This document shows positions 34,328-42,994 of a stretch of 64,000 bases of DNA, in pieces (the stretch's first letter is position 1; every line of letters starts with the position of its first letter). Below the pieces are notes generated by a model. It was not told where the DNA came from, made no database searches, and saw only the letters and a program-made list of their open reading frames with translations. The DNA comes from Methylobacterium radiotolerans JCM 2831 (GTDB lineage: Bacteria > Pseudomonadota > Alphaproteobacteria > Rhizobiales > Beijerinckiaceae): the NCBI RefSeq assembly GCF_000019725.1, contig NC_010505.1, positions 4,449,001-4,513,000 of the forward strand. The letters are read 5' to 3'. The position numbers and the translations under genes are program-made.

Positions 34328-37300
34328 ATGCCCCTCGCAAAGTCCGAAACGGACATGGCGGGGGTCATTTCAGTGATTCAGAAGTATAGCGACGTAGAGA
34401 ACACGACCGGATCCTGTGATCCGAGCACGGGCGCGGGCGGCGGAACGCGGCGGCGCGGTGCCGTGCGCCTGGGATTGCTGGTCGGCAGCTCGCTCGCGAC
34501 GCTCGCGCTGGCTCTCGGACCTGTGGCGGCGCAGACCGTGCCGGCGCGCTCGCCTTCGACATCCGGGCTGACAGCGGCAGACATTGCGAGCTGGCCAGCG
34601 TACCGAGGTGACTGGGGGCTAGCGGCGATCAACGCCGCAAATGCTTACGCGCGCGGCTACACGGGCAGCGGCGTCCTTGTAGCAGTTATCGATAGCGGCA
34701 TCGATCCAACCCATCCGAAATTTGCGGGCCGGCTATCTGACGCGTCGCGGAATTTCTGGATCACCAACCCACCAAATCTGCTGAGCAGCGCGATCGTCGC
34801 AGACGTCAACGGCCACGGCACGCATGTCTCAGGGACGATCGGAGCCTCTCCAATCGGTGGACAAATGATGGGCGTAGCTTTTGACAGCACGATACTGTCG
34901 TTGAACGCCATCATGTCGGCCGATGACGCGGTTGCTATCAAAAACAAGTTCGGGTTCCAACCTGCTTTCACCGACATCAATGCAGCAGTAGATTTTGCCG
35001 CCGAGCGTGGCGCACGGGTTCTCAACGGCAGCTACGGACCCTCCTTTTCACCAAAATATCTATTCGATGAAATTCAAAAGAGATATGTCAGAAATCCCAA
35101 CTATGTTCTAGAGCGGACGCAAGAAATCGAAATTTCAAGCGCAACAAATGAATACAATTCTTTAAGGAATGCGGCGCTCAAAGACATGCTGCTCGTCTTC
35201 GCTGCCGGAAACGATCGTTTCGACCAGGAAATAATTGCCGCAAATCCGACAGGGGCGGCAATATATCCATATATCAAGCCGAGTAATTCAACCAGTGGTG
35301 TCTACCAATTTGTTGATCGATCCGGCCAAGCCGTCGACCAGTCACAAACTAATTTTTCCGATCTTTCCGGATCGATCGTTGCGGTTGTCAATGTTGATAT
35401 AAATGGAAAAGTGAGATTTGATAGCAATTTCTGCGGCGTGACAGCAAATTGGTGTATATCTGCCCCCGGAACAGACATATATTCTACTTGGCCGCAGGAT
35501 CTCCGCCCTGAAAATCAGAAAAACGTTGGCTATAACGCGATCAGCGGCACATCGATGGCCGCGCCTCATGTAGCAGGGGCCGCAGCCGTGTTGCGTCAGG
35601 CGTTCCCGTTCCTGACCGCGCCGCAGATTGCCCAGACCATGTTCACCACCGCCCGCCATCTCGGCGACGGACCTACCGACCGGCCGAATGCCACCTTCGG
35701 CTGGGGCCTGCTCGACCTCGGCAAGGCCATCGACGGGCCCGGCCAGTTCACCTCCGACTGGACCGTCAACACCACCTACAACGGACAGGCCTATTACGGC
35801 CGCTTCGCCAACGACATCTCCGGCATCGGCGGACTGACCAAGACTGGCCTCGGGACCCTCGAACTCGCCGGTAGGGACACCTATGCCGGGCCGACCACCG
35901 TCGCCGGCGGCACCCTGTTCTTGTCCGCCACCGGCAGCCTGACCTCGCCGGTCTCCATCCAAGGCGCCGGCACCTACATCAACGCCGGCTGGACCCAGAG
36001 CGGTGTCAGCAATGCCGGCCTCCTGATCAACACTGGCACCGTCACAGGCGGTGTCGCCAATGCCGGCCTGGCGCTCAACAGTGGCGCTATCGCGGGCGGC
36101 GTGACCAACGGCGGCGTGCTTTCCAACAGCGGCACGATCAGCGGCGGGCTCGCCAACGCCGGCCAAGTGCTGAACGCCGGCGCCATCGGCGGCGGCGTGA
36201 CCAACACCGGCACGCTTTCCAACAGCGGCACGATCAGCGGCGGAGTCGCCAATTCCGGCCTAGCGCTCAACGCCGGCGCCATCGGCGGCGGCGTGACCAA
36301 CACCGGCACGCTCGCCACCAGCGGCACGGTCAGTGGCGGCCTGACCAATGCCGGCACCGTGCTGGCCAGCGCCGGCCGCATCGACGGCGCTATCGCCAAC
36401 AATGCCGGCCTGCTCGCCGTGTCCGGGACCGTCACCAGCGCCGGCACCTTCGCCAACGCCGCCGGCGCGACCCTCGCCGTCACGGGCGGCGGCAGCTACA
36501 GCCTCGCCGGCCCCCTCGCCAATGCCGGCCTCGTCGCCGTCGCCCAGACCGCCAGCCTCACCGCCTCCGGCGGCCTCAGCAATGCCGGCCTCGTCGCCAG
36601 CGACGGCACCCTCACCACAGACCTGACCAACACCGGCGTCGCCCGCCTGTCCGGACAGTTCAACGGCACGCTCACCAATGCCGGCCTGCTGCAGATCACC
36701 GGCCCGCTCGCCGGGCTCACCAGCCTGACCAACACCGGCGCCCTCGACCTCGGCGGCACCGCCTTCACGCTCACCGACCTCGCGGGTCCGGCCTCCGCGG
36801 TCCTCGGCAACGGCGCCCTCACGGTCTCCAACGCGGCCGCCTCCACCTACGCCGGCGCCATCCTGGAGACCGCCAGTCCGACCAGCCTGACTAAGGCCGG
36901 CCCCGGAACGCTCACGCTCACCGGCCTCGGCCTGTTCTCCGGCCCGACCACCGTCCAGGCCGGCACGCTGTCGCTCAACGGGCTCTGGGCCTCGCCGGTC
37001 ACCGTCGCGGCCGCCGGCACCCTGCGCGGCATCGGCACCATCGCGGCCCCGGTCACGGTCGCCGGCGCCCTGCGGCCGGGCAACTCCCCCGGCACGCTCA
37101 CCGTCCTCGGCCCGGTGGCGTTCAACCCCGGCAGCAGCCTCGGCCTCGACATCGACGGCCCGGGCACCGGCACCGGCGCCGGCAGCTACGCCCGCCTCCT
37201 GGCGCTCGGCCCGACCGGCACGGTCTCGGCCAGCGGCACCCTGGTGCCGGAGCTGCGCGGCATCACCGGCAACGCGGGCAACAGCTTCACCCCCGCGCTC

Positions 37301-38668
37301 GGCCAGCGCTTCGGCGTGCTCACCGCGCAAGCCGGGCTGTCGGGCTCGTTCACCGGGCTCGCCCAGCCGGCGGCGGGCCTGCCGGCGGGCACGCGCTTCG
37401 ACGCGCTCTACGCCGCCACCGGCCTCGACCTCGTGGTCACCCCCGCCGCCTACGGCAACCTCGCCGGGCTCGGCCTCGCCCAGACCGGCAACGCCCGGGC
37501 CGTGGGCGCGGCGCTGGACCTCGCCCGCCCGGCCGCCGGCACGCGGCCGGACGCGGCGCGGGCGCGGGTGTACGACCCGCTCTACGCGGCCGACCCGGCG
37601 ACCCTGCCGGGCGGCCTGGCGAGCCTGTCGGGCCAGAGCTACGGCGACGCGGTGATGACCGACCTCGCCGCGCGCCGGCTGCTCTCCGACACGATCGACC
37701 GGCACCAGCGCGGCCTGGGCGGCGGCGCGGGCGCGTTCAGCGCGGGCGATCCGGGCCCGGGCCCGAACCGGACGGCGCTGCAGGTGCGCGGCGGCGCCGG
37801 GGCGGCGGCGGCGCCGCTGGCGGTGGGCGAGGGCCGGGTCTGGGCCGACGCGCTGTACGGGTTCGGCGCGCGCGCCGGCGACCGGGCGGCCGCGGGCGCC
37901 GGGTTCGACGCGGGCGGGCTGCTGATGGGCGTCGACCGTCAGGTCGGGGCGGACACCCAGGTGGGCGCGGCGTTCAGCTACCTGCGCGAGGGCGGCACGT
38001 CGCGGGGCGCGGGGCTGGGCCGGTTCACCACCGACAGCTACGGCGGCACGCTGTACGCCAGCACGCGGCTCGGCGCCGTGGTGCTGCGCGGCACGGCGGG
38101 GGTGTCGTACGCCGACGGCCGGGTCGACCGGACGGTGGCGCTGGGCACGGCGGTGTCGCAGGCGAGCGGGCTGTCGTCGGGCTGGAACGGCGGGGTGTCG
38201 GGCTTTGCCGGCTACACGCTGGCGTTGGGCCTGCCCGTCGACCTCGTGCCGGAGGTGGGCTTCAGCTACGATCGGCTGACGCGGGGCCGGGTGTCCGAGC
38301 GGGGCGGTCTGGTCAACCAGGGCTTCGGCGGCCAGGGGTTCGCGGTGGCCGACCTCGACGCGGCGCGCAGCCTGGTTGGCGGGCGCTTGACGAGCTGGGC
38401 GCTGGCGGGCGTCCCGGACCTGCGGCTGGAGGGCCGGGCGTACTGGGCGCACGAGCTGGCCGACACGGCGGCGCTGGTCCGGTCGAACCTGTTCGGGGCG
38501 GGGTTCCTGAGCCGGACGAGCGCGCTGGGGCGGGACGGCGCGGTGCTGGGGGTGAGCCTGACCGGTGCGGTCGCCGAGGGCGTGCAGCTGTCGGTGGGCT
38601 ACACGGGCGAGCTGCGCCCGAACGCCACCGCGCAGGTGTTCACCGCCGGCCTCCAGGCCGCGTGGTGA
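34328..38668 (+). CDS. Subtilase-domain autotransporter (type V secreted protease)
   Basis: A protein of 1446 residues. A long N-terminal signal region ends near 69 (GPVAAQT). A subtilisin-like S8 protease domain covers about 85-450 with the full triad Asp122 (VIDSGID), His163 (NGHGTH) and Ser409 (GTSMAAPH). A beta-helix passenger with 16-residue repeats (559-686) and PATR-like repeats follow, then a C-terminal autotransporter barrel (about 1170-1446) ending in aromatic Trp. It would be exported by Sec and displayed on or released from the cell surface. The protease-coding part (about 34600-35570) is markedly less GC-rich than the rest, suggesting domain acquisition. Confidence 0.92.
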   Translation: MPLAKSETDMAGVISVIQKYSDVENTTGSCDPSTGAGGGTRRRGAVRLGLLVGSSLATLALALGPVAAQTVPARSPSTSGLTAADIASWPAYRGDWGLAAINAANAYARGYTGSGVLVAVIDSGIDPTHPKFAGRLSDASRNFWITNPPNLLSSAIVADVNGHGTHVSGTIGASPIGGQMMGVAFDSTILSLNAIMSADDAVAIKNKFGFQPAFTDINAAVDFAAERGARVLNGSYGPSFSPKYLFDEIQKRYVRNPNYVLERTQEIEISSATNEYNSLRNAALKDMLLVFAAGNDRFDQEIIAANPTGAAIYPYIKPSNSTSGVYQFVDRSGQAVDQSQTNFSDLSGSIVAVVNVDINGKVRFDSNFCGVTANWCISAPGTDIYSTWPQDLRPENQKNVGYNAISGTSMAAPHVAGAAAVLRQAFPFLTAPQIAQTMFTTARHLGDGPTDRPNATFGWGLLDLGKAIDGPGQFTSDWTVNTTYNGQAYYGRFANDISGIGGLTKTGLGTLELAGRDTYAGPTTVAGGTLFLSATGSLTSPVSIQGAGTYINAGWTQSGVSNAGLLINTGTVTGGVANAGLALNSGAIAGGVTNGGVLSNSGTISGGLANAGQVLNAGAIGGGVTNTGTLSNSGTISGGVANSGLALNAGAIGGGVTNTGTLATSGTVSGGLTNAGTVLASAGRIDGAIANNAGLLAVSGTVTSAGTFANAAGATLAVTGGGSYSLAGPLANAGLVAVAQTASLTASGGLSNAGLVASDGTLTTDLTNTGVARLSGQFNGTLTNAGLLQITGPLAGLTSLTNTGALDLGGTAFTLTDLAGPASAVLGNGALTVSNAAASTYAGAILETASPTSLTKAGPGTLTLTGLGLFSGPTTVQAGTLSLNGLWASPVTVAAAGTLRGIGTIAAPVTVAGALRPGNSPGTLTVLGPVAFNPGSSLGLDIDGPGTGTGAGSYARLLALGPTGTVSASGTLVPELRGITGNAGNSFTPALGQRFGVLTAQAGLSGSFTGLAQPAAGLPAGTRFDALYAATGLDLVVTPAAYGNLAGLGLAQTGNARAVGAALDLARPAAGTRPDAARARVYDPLYAADPATLPGGLASLSGQSYGDAVMTDLAARRLLSDTIDRHQRGLGGGAGAFSAGDPGPGPNRTALQVRGGAGAAAAPLAVGEGRVWADALYGFGARAGDRAAAGAGFDAGGLLMGVDRQVGADTQVGAAFSYLREGGTSRGAGLGRFTTDSYGGTLYASTRLGAVVLRGTAGVSYADGRVDRTVALGTAVSQASGLSSGWNGGVSGFAGYTLALGLPVDLVPEVGFSYDRLTRGRVSERGGLVNQGFGGQGFAVADLDAARSLVGGRLTSWALAGVPDLRLEGRAYWAHELADTAALVRSNLFGAGFLSRTSALGRDGAVLGVSLTGAVAEGVQLSVGYTGELRPNATAQVFTAGLQAAW
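36002..36385 (+). repeat. Eight 48-bp repeats in the autotransporter passenger
   Basis: Eight in-frame units of 16 residues, of the type GVTNTGTLSNSGTISG, run from residue 559 to 686. Units alternate in sequence, giving a 96-bp higher-order period, and some stretches (for example around 36167 and 36263) are nearly identical at the DNA level, suggesting recent duplication. They probably form rungs of the beta-helix. Confidence 0.8.
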
Positions 38669-38716
38669 GGAACGGCGCCGCCCATCCCCGGCCGGTGCCG
38701 GGCTCCGGAGGCGTGC

Positions 38717-38914
38717 ATGGGCGGGAAAGACGGCCGGGATGAGCCGCCGATCGAGGCCGAGCCGGCGTCCCGCCGGCTCGGCCTCTTCCGACGGTTGCTC
38801 GACGGTCTCGAAGCCGTCGAGCTGCTGGTCCAGGCCGGCCGGCTGCTCTGGTGGCTCCTGCGGGGCCTGTGGCTGCTCGCCGGCGCGATCGTGCGCCTCT
38901 TCGGGGATCGCTGA
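38717..38914 (+). CDS. Small amphipathic/membrane protein of unknown function
   Basis: A protein of 65 residues. An acidic N-terminus (DGRDEPPIEAEPASRR) is followed by a hydrophobic, Trp- and Leu-rich helix (about 36-60, LLVQAGRLLWWLLRGLWLL). A good ribosome site CGGAGGCGTGC lies just before ATG 38717. It is 48 bases after the autotransporter stop and may be co-transcribed with it. I do not recognise a family. Confidence 0.6.
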   Translation: MGGKDGRDEPPIEAEPASRRLGLFRRLLDGLEAVELLVQAGRLLWWLLRGLWLLAGAIVRLFGDR

Positions 38915-38942
38915 CCGCCGCCACCCCGCCCGTGACGTCACC

Positions 38943-38974
38943 GCGGGATCGGGGTCAGCGCCCCCGCGATCCGC
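38943..38974. terminator. Possible bidirectional terminator hairpin
   Basis: GCGGGATCGGGG and CCCCGCGATCCGC form an imperfect stem with small bulges and a short loop, in the gap between converging genes. There is no T-tract, so the call is weak. Confidence 0.35.
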
Positions 38975-39009
38975 ACGGGCGGCAGCGCGGGACGATGTGC
39001 CTGCGACGA

Positions 39010-39025
39010 TGTTTCACGGGAAACA
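39010..39025. promoter_or_regulatory. parS-like inverted repeat (one mismatch)
   Basis: The 16-mer TGTTTCACGGGAAACA differs at one central base from TGTTTCACGTGAAACA, a form of the ParB-binding parS site used widely in bacteria. The symmetry extends to GATGTTTC...GAAACATC, an 8-bp dyad. It lies between converging genes, as many parS sites do not need a promoter. It could instead be a transcription stop for the response-regulator gene. Confidence 0.45.
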
Positions 39026-39069
39026 TCCGGCGCGTCGCCGACCTCACGCCGCCGGCGGGACCGGTCATC

Positions 39070-39435
39070 TCAGCCGAACAGGGCGCGCGCGACGATCTGC
39101 GGGTCGATCGGCTTCTGGCAGAGGGCCACGGCGCCGTGGAGCGACGGTACGGCGACCGGGTCGTAGCCGGTCGCGAACAGGAAGGGCACGCCGCGCGCGC
39201 GCAGCGCGTCGGCCACGGGGTAGACGAGCTCGTCCTGCAGGTTGATGTCCAGGACCGCGGCGTCGATCTCGGACGTGCCGGCGATCAGCGCCAGCGCCTC
39301 GTCGACGCTGGCGACCGGGCCCAGGACCTGGGCGCCGCCCTCCTCGAAGCCGGACTTGAGATCGACGGCGATGAAGTAATCGTCCTCGACCAGCAGGACC
39401 CGCCTGCCGGCCAGCGCGCGTGGTTTCGGAGTCAT
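39070..39435 (-). CDS. Single-domain response regulator
   Basis: A receiver-only protein of 121 residues. It has the acidic pair in LLVEDDYF, the phospho-acceptor Asp in AVLDINLQDE, Thr in FATGYD and Lys in CQKPID. There is no output domain, so it passes or buffers phosphate, or acts through protein contacts. It overlaps the stop of the histidine kinase gene (ATGA), so the two are made together and it is the probable partner. Confidence 0.92.
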   Translation of the reverse strand: MTPKPRALAGRRVLLVEDDYFIAVDLKSGFEEGGAQVLGPVASVDEALALIAGTSEIDAAVLDINLQDELVYPVADALRARGVPFLFATGYDPVAVPSLHGAVALCQKPIDPQIVARALFG

Positions 39436-40922
39436 GCGGGGCTGCCTGTGGCTTCTCCCTCGGGGAGCGGGATGTTGATCGAGCAATGTAGCGCCGTTGC
39501 GCCGAGTTCGTAGCTGGTCGTCGCCTTCAGGGCGTAGGGCAGGGCGTGCTCGATCAGCTCCCGCCCGTAGCCGCCGCGCGGCACCGCGTCCGCCAGCTCC
39601 GGTCCGCGGACGAGGCCTTCCTCCACCCATTCCACCAGCAGCCGGCCGCCGCCATCGTCCGCCCTGTAGGTCCGCCACGTCACGCTCAGGCGCCCGTGCG
39701 CGGTGGTGAGCGCGCCGTATTTCAGCGCGTTGGTGGCGAGCTCGTGCAGGGCCAGCGCGAAGGTCTGCACCGTCGCCTTGCGCAGCCGCACCACCGGCCC
39801 GTGGAGCCGGATGCGCGCCTGCATGGCCGGAGCATCGAGGGCGGCGAGTTCCGTCTCGATCAGGGAGCGGAGCGTGATCGGCTCCTGGTCGGAGCGCGAG
39901 AGGAGGCCCTGAACCCGGGACAGGGCGGACAGGCGGTCGTTGAACCGCTGCCGGAACGTCTCGCCGGGCCCGGTCTGGGCCATCGTCTGCTTGGCGATGG
40001 AGCGCACGACGCCGAGCAGGTTGCGGGTCCGGTGCTGCAATTCGGCGACCATGACCTGCTGCCGCTCCTGAAGCTGGCGCAGATCGTCGATGTCGGTCGA
40101 GGTGCCGAGCCACTCGACGATCCGGCCCTGCGCGTCGCGGACCGGCGCGGCCCGGGTCTGGAACCAGCAGAAGCGGTCCTCGGCCGCGTTGCGGAGCCGG
40201 TGCTCGAAGGAGAGGTGGCCGCTCACCGGCGCCTCGCGCCACGCGGCCTCGGCGACCGCATCATCGCCCGGATGGACCGCCTCCAGCCAGCCCCAGCCGA
40301 GGCTCGTCGCGTCGGTCTGCCCGGTATAGGCCTGCCATTGCGGGCTCGACCAGATGCAGGCTCCGTCGATCGCGGCGCGCCAGACGAGTTGCGGAATGCC
40401 CTGGGCGAGGGTGCGGAACAGCTCCTCGCTCGCGCGCAGGCGGCGCTCGGCCAGCACGCGCTCGGTGCTCTCGACCACGATGGCGATGACGCCGGCGGGG
40501 CGCCCGTCCTCGCCGAAGACCGGCGAATAGTCGAGATTCATCCAGACCCGCTCGGGCCGGCCGTAGCGGTGCAGGGTGAGTTCCTGGTCCTTGTACGACA
40601 GCGTCCCGCCGGCCAGGCCGACGCGCATGACGTTGTCGTTGAAGTCGGCGACCTCCGGCCAGCCCTCGCGCACCTTGGAGCCGAGGAGCGCGGGATGGCG
40701 CCCGCCCGCGAAGCTCGAATAGGCATCGTTGTAGATCATGATGCCGTCCTCGCCCCAGAGCAGCACGATCGGCACCGGCGATTGCAGCAGCGTGCTGACC
40801 GCGAAGACCAGGCTCCGCGGCCAGCCGGCGATGGGACCGAGCGGCGTCTCCGCCCAGTCGTAGGTCCGGACGAGGTCGGCGAGTTCGCTGCAGCCGGCCG
40901 AGAAGATGCAGGCCTCGCTCAT
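39432..40922 (-). CDS. PAS-domain HWE-family histidine kinase
   Basis: A soluble kinase of 496 residues. Two PAS-type domains (about 30-155 and 165-290, the second ending GRIVEWLGTSTDIDDLRQLQ) come first. A phospho-acceptor region with His in ELQHRTRNLLGVV and an HWE-type ATPase domain with ALHELATNALKYGAL and VEWVEEG follow. HWE kinases are common in alphaproteobacteria and often sense light, oxygen or stress. No Cys of a LOV domain is seen. ATG 40922 was chosen because the upstream extension is Arg/Ala-rich low-quality sequence. Its partner is probably the receiver encoded next. Confidence 0.9.
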   Translation of the reverse strand: MSEACIFSAGCSELADLVRTYDWAETPLGPIAGWPRSLVFAVSTLLQSPVPIVLLWGEDGIMIYNDAYSSFAGGRHPALLGSKVREGWPEVADFNDNVMRVGLAGGTLSYKDQELTLHRYGRPERVWMNLDYSPVFGEDGRPAGVIAIVVESTERVLAERRLRASEELFRTLAQGIPQLVWRAAIDGACIWSSPQWQAYTGQTDATSLGWGWLEAVHPGDDAVAEAAWREAPVSGHLSFEHRLRNAAEDRFCWFQTRAAPVRDAQGRIVEWLGTSTDIDDLRQLQERQQVMVAELQHRTRNLLGVVRSIAKQTMAQTGPGETFRQRFNDRLSALSRVQGLLSRSDQEPITLRSLIETELAALDAPAMQARIRLHGPVVRLRKATVQTFALALHELATNALKYGALTTAHGRLSVTWRTYRADDGGGRLLVEWVEEGLVRGPELADAVPRGGYGRELIEHALPYALKATTSYELGATALHCSINIPLPEGEATGSPA

Positions 40923-41124
40923 GCGGTGACCGACTCGTGAGGCTCCAGCTCGGGCGAGCGCAGCGCGGATGGCGGAAGCCCGTTCCGCGACCGGCCGGGT
41001 GGGCCGTCCCGGCGGGCGGGTCACGCCCAGGCTACTACACCGCCCCCGTGCCTGATAGGGGACCGGTCGGTGCCGACCCGGCCCGCCAGGTTCGGATGAC
41101 CAAATCCCGCGCCCCGCAGCCTCC

Positions 41125-41619
41125 TCAGGCCGCGGCGCGCTCCACCGCCTCGGCGAGCTGGCTCGCGGCCGCGTCGCCCTCGTCGATCTCGTCCACCGCC
41201 TGCTTCAGCTTGGACGCGTCGTCGGTGCGGCCGAGGGCCTTGGCGTAGGCGGCCGCCGAGCCGAAGCCGGCGAGGCCGTAATGCGACATGCGCTGATACT
41301 GCGCGATGATCGCCACGTCGCGCAGACGGGGGTCGGGCGAGGCCGCCTTGATCCCGTGCTTCAGCGCCTCGGCGACGAGGCCCTCCATGCCCTTGCAGGG
41401 CTCCGGTCGGGGCTCGCCGCCATTGGCCCGGATCAGGCTCTTCAGCACGTCGGTGTGCTTCCGGATCCCGTCCACGGAGCGGTCGAGCATCCGCTTCAGG
41501 TTGGCGTCGCTGACCTGGCCGCCGAGTTCCTGCACGGCCCGGACCATCTGGTCGTTCGCCGACCAGAGATCCTGCATCTCGTCGAGATAGATCTCTTTCA
41601 GGCTGTCGGGTCCCGACAT
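41125..41619 (-). CDS. DUF892 ferritin-like protein (YciF-type)
   Basis: A protein of 164 residues of the DUF892 family: ferritin-like four-helix bundles related to YciE/YciF. It shows KEIYLDEMQDLWSANDQMVRA near the start, and the metal-ligand-type residues fall in KMLDR-like and AQYQRMSHYG segments. These proteins are usually induced by osmotic or general stress; their reaction is not known. The start at ATG 41619 has a perfect AGGAGG site 4 bases away. A near-consensus EcfG promoter lies at 41650-41674. Confidence 0.88.
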   Translation of the reverse strand: MSGPDSLKEIYLDEMQDLWSANDQMVRAVQELGGQVSDANLKRMLDRSVDGIRKHTDVLKSLIRANGGEPRPEPCKGMEGLVAEALKHGIKAASPDPRLRDVAIIAQYQRMSHYGLAGFGSAAAYAKALGRTDDASKLKQAVDEIDEGDAAASQLAEAVERAAA

Positions 41620-41649
41620 CGTCGCCTCCTGTGTCCGCGATGCCCGGCG

Positions 41650-41674
41650 AACCCGGGGGGCCGGGCGCTGTTCC
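41650..41674 (-). promoter_or_regulatory. Possible EcfG (general stress) promoter for the DUF892 gene
   Basis: On the minus strand GGAAC (41674-41670), a 16-base spacer and GGTT (41653-41650) resemble the alphaproteobacterial general-stress promoter GGAAC-N16/17-CGTT, with one mismatch in the -10. It is about 30 bases before ATG 41619, and DUF892 genes are typical members of that regulon. Confidence 0.4.
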
Positions 41675-41812
41675 GGGCCGCCGGACCGATCCGGCCCGGG
41701 CGCCGCCATGGACGGCCGCGGCCCCGCCGGGCTCCTCCGGCCGCGGACCGGTGCCAGCCCGGTGCCGGTCCGGCCCCATCACCGAGGATGTCGTCGGGCC
41801 GGCCGAGGGCCT

Positions 41813-42343
41813 CTAGCCGCGGCCCGCGGGCTCCGGAAAGCGCCGGACGAACCAGTCGCGCAGGATCTGCCGCTCGTAGTAGAGGCCGCCGGTGGAGAAG
41901 CGCGGGTTGGACGTCAGCAGGAAGTTGATGTCCGTCACCGTGTCCTCGCCCTGCGCGACGACGCGACCGCCGCGACGCAGGCTGTAGGCGAGGCGGATCC
42001 GCGGCGGCGTGGCGTCCGTCACGACCCGCAGGCCGGTCGGGGTCGCGAAGCCGGGCCGGTCGAAGCCGGCGAGGTCGACGTCGAGCACGGTGATGTCGAG
42101 GCGCTCATCCGGGCGGAGCCGCGCCGCGCCGAGATCCGTGAAGATCCGGGTCAACTCGGCCAGCGTGACCCGGAGCGGCTGCCCGGAGCCGAAGCGGTTC
42201 TCGGCATCGGTGAACCGGTCCGGCGCGGCGTAGCGCACGTTCACCTGTCCCCGTGCCTGAACCGGGGCCGCGGACGGCCCGGTCACCGACAGCAGGGTCG
42301 CGACCTCGAGCGTGGCCAATCCTGCGGCGAGACGCGTGCGCAT
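41813..42343 (-). CDS. DUF3016-type secreted protein
   Basis: A protein of 176 residues. A signal peptide to about residue 30 (APVQARG) is followed by a single DUF3016 domain with NVRYAAPDRFTDAENRF, LDITVLDVDLAGFDRP and the end YERQILRDWFVRRFPE. The family is periplasmic or secreted and of unknown function. The start at 42343 has the ribosome site GGAGAGGAG. It has no obvious operon partners. Confidence 0.75.
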   Translation of the reverse strand: MRTRLAAGLATLEVATLLSVTGPSAAPVQARGQVNVRYAAPDRFTDAENRFGSGQPLRVTLAELTRIFTDLGAARLRPDERLDITVLDVDLAGFDRPGFATPTGLRVVTDATPPRIRLAYSLRRGGRVVAQGEDTVTDINFLLTSNPRFSTGGLYYERQILRDWFVRRFPEPAGRG

Positions 42344-42548
42344 ACCGAACTCCTCTCCGCCCGATGCGGGCCCGCCCCCGGCAGGCCTGCCGGATGGAAC
42401 CGCCCGAACGGCGCCCGGTATCCAAGGCCCCGCGCGCATGGACGGCTGCGACCGAATGGCTCCCGCGCGTTCATAGTCTCGCCGTGTTCCGGGCGCCTCG
42501 TAGCGTTCCCGGCCCGAGGGGCGAGCCGGTCATGGGAGTCCGACGCGC

Positions 42549-42677
42549 ATGATGAACTCTGTTCTCGCGCTTCTCACCGTCGTGGCGGTGCTGGTGGTCA
42601 CGGCGCTGTTCAAGCTGCCGCTCCTGCCGTTCCGCCTGATCGGCCGCCTTCTGCGGAGCCGCCCGGCGACGGCCTGA
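42549..42677 (+). CDS. Very small membrane protein (42 residues)
   Basis: The frame ATGATGAACTCT... encodes 42 residues with one strongly hydrophobic helix (SVLALLTVVAVLVVTALF) and a basic tail (RLLRSRPATA). The composition is that of a genuine single-pass peptide rather than a shadow frame. The second ATG (42552) may be the true start. It converges with the next gene, leaving 9 bases between the stops. Function unknown. Confidence 0.5.
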   Translation: MMNSVLALLTVVAVLVVTALFKLPLLPFRLIGRLLRSRPATA

Positions 42678-42686
42678 CCGCGCCGC

Positions 42687-42965
42687 TCAGGCCGCCGCGT
42701 CGATGACGAACTCCATCCCGCGACCCGGTCCCTGATCGGAATAGTCGACGAGCGTCAGGCCGCGCTCGGCCAGGGTCGCCTCCACGGTGTCCCGCTCCCG
42801 GCGCACCATCTGACCCACCGCCAGCGGGGTCAGCCGGGGACTGGCGCGCCGCAAGCGGTCGACGCCGATATGGGCCGGCAGGCCCGCCTCCTCGGCGATC
42901 CGGGCCAGGGCGAGCCCCAGATCGCGCGCCTTGGTCTCGGCGGCGGATTTCGGCTTGAACGCCAT
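42687..42965 (-). CDS. Small soluble protein of unknown function
   Basis: A protein of 92 residues: basic start MAFKPKSAAETKARDLG, a helical middle with LRRASPRLTPLAVGQMVRRER, and an acidic end GMEFVIDAAA. I do not recognise a family. It lies 29 bases after a DUF6894 gene on the same strand and may share its transcript. Confidence 0.6.
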   Translation of the reverse strand: MAFKPKSAAETKARDLGLALARIAEEAGLPAHIGVDRLRRASPRLTPLAVGQMVRRERDTVEATLAERGLTLVDYSDQGPGRGMEFVIDAAA

Positions 42966-42994
42966 CTGCTTCTCCTACTGCGCGGCCGCCGGTC

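Noticed and set aside
36260..38941. An 893-residue open frame opposite the autotransporter
   Set aside because: It is a GC-rich shadow with no domain; the plus-strand product has complete protease and barrel domains.
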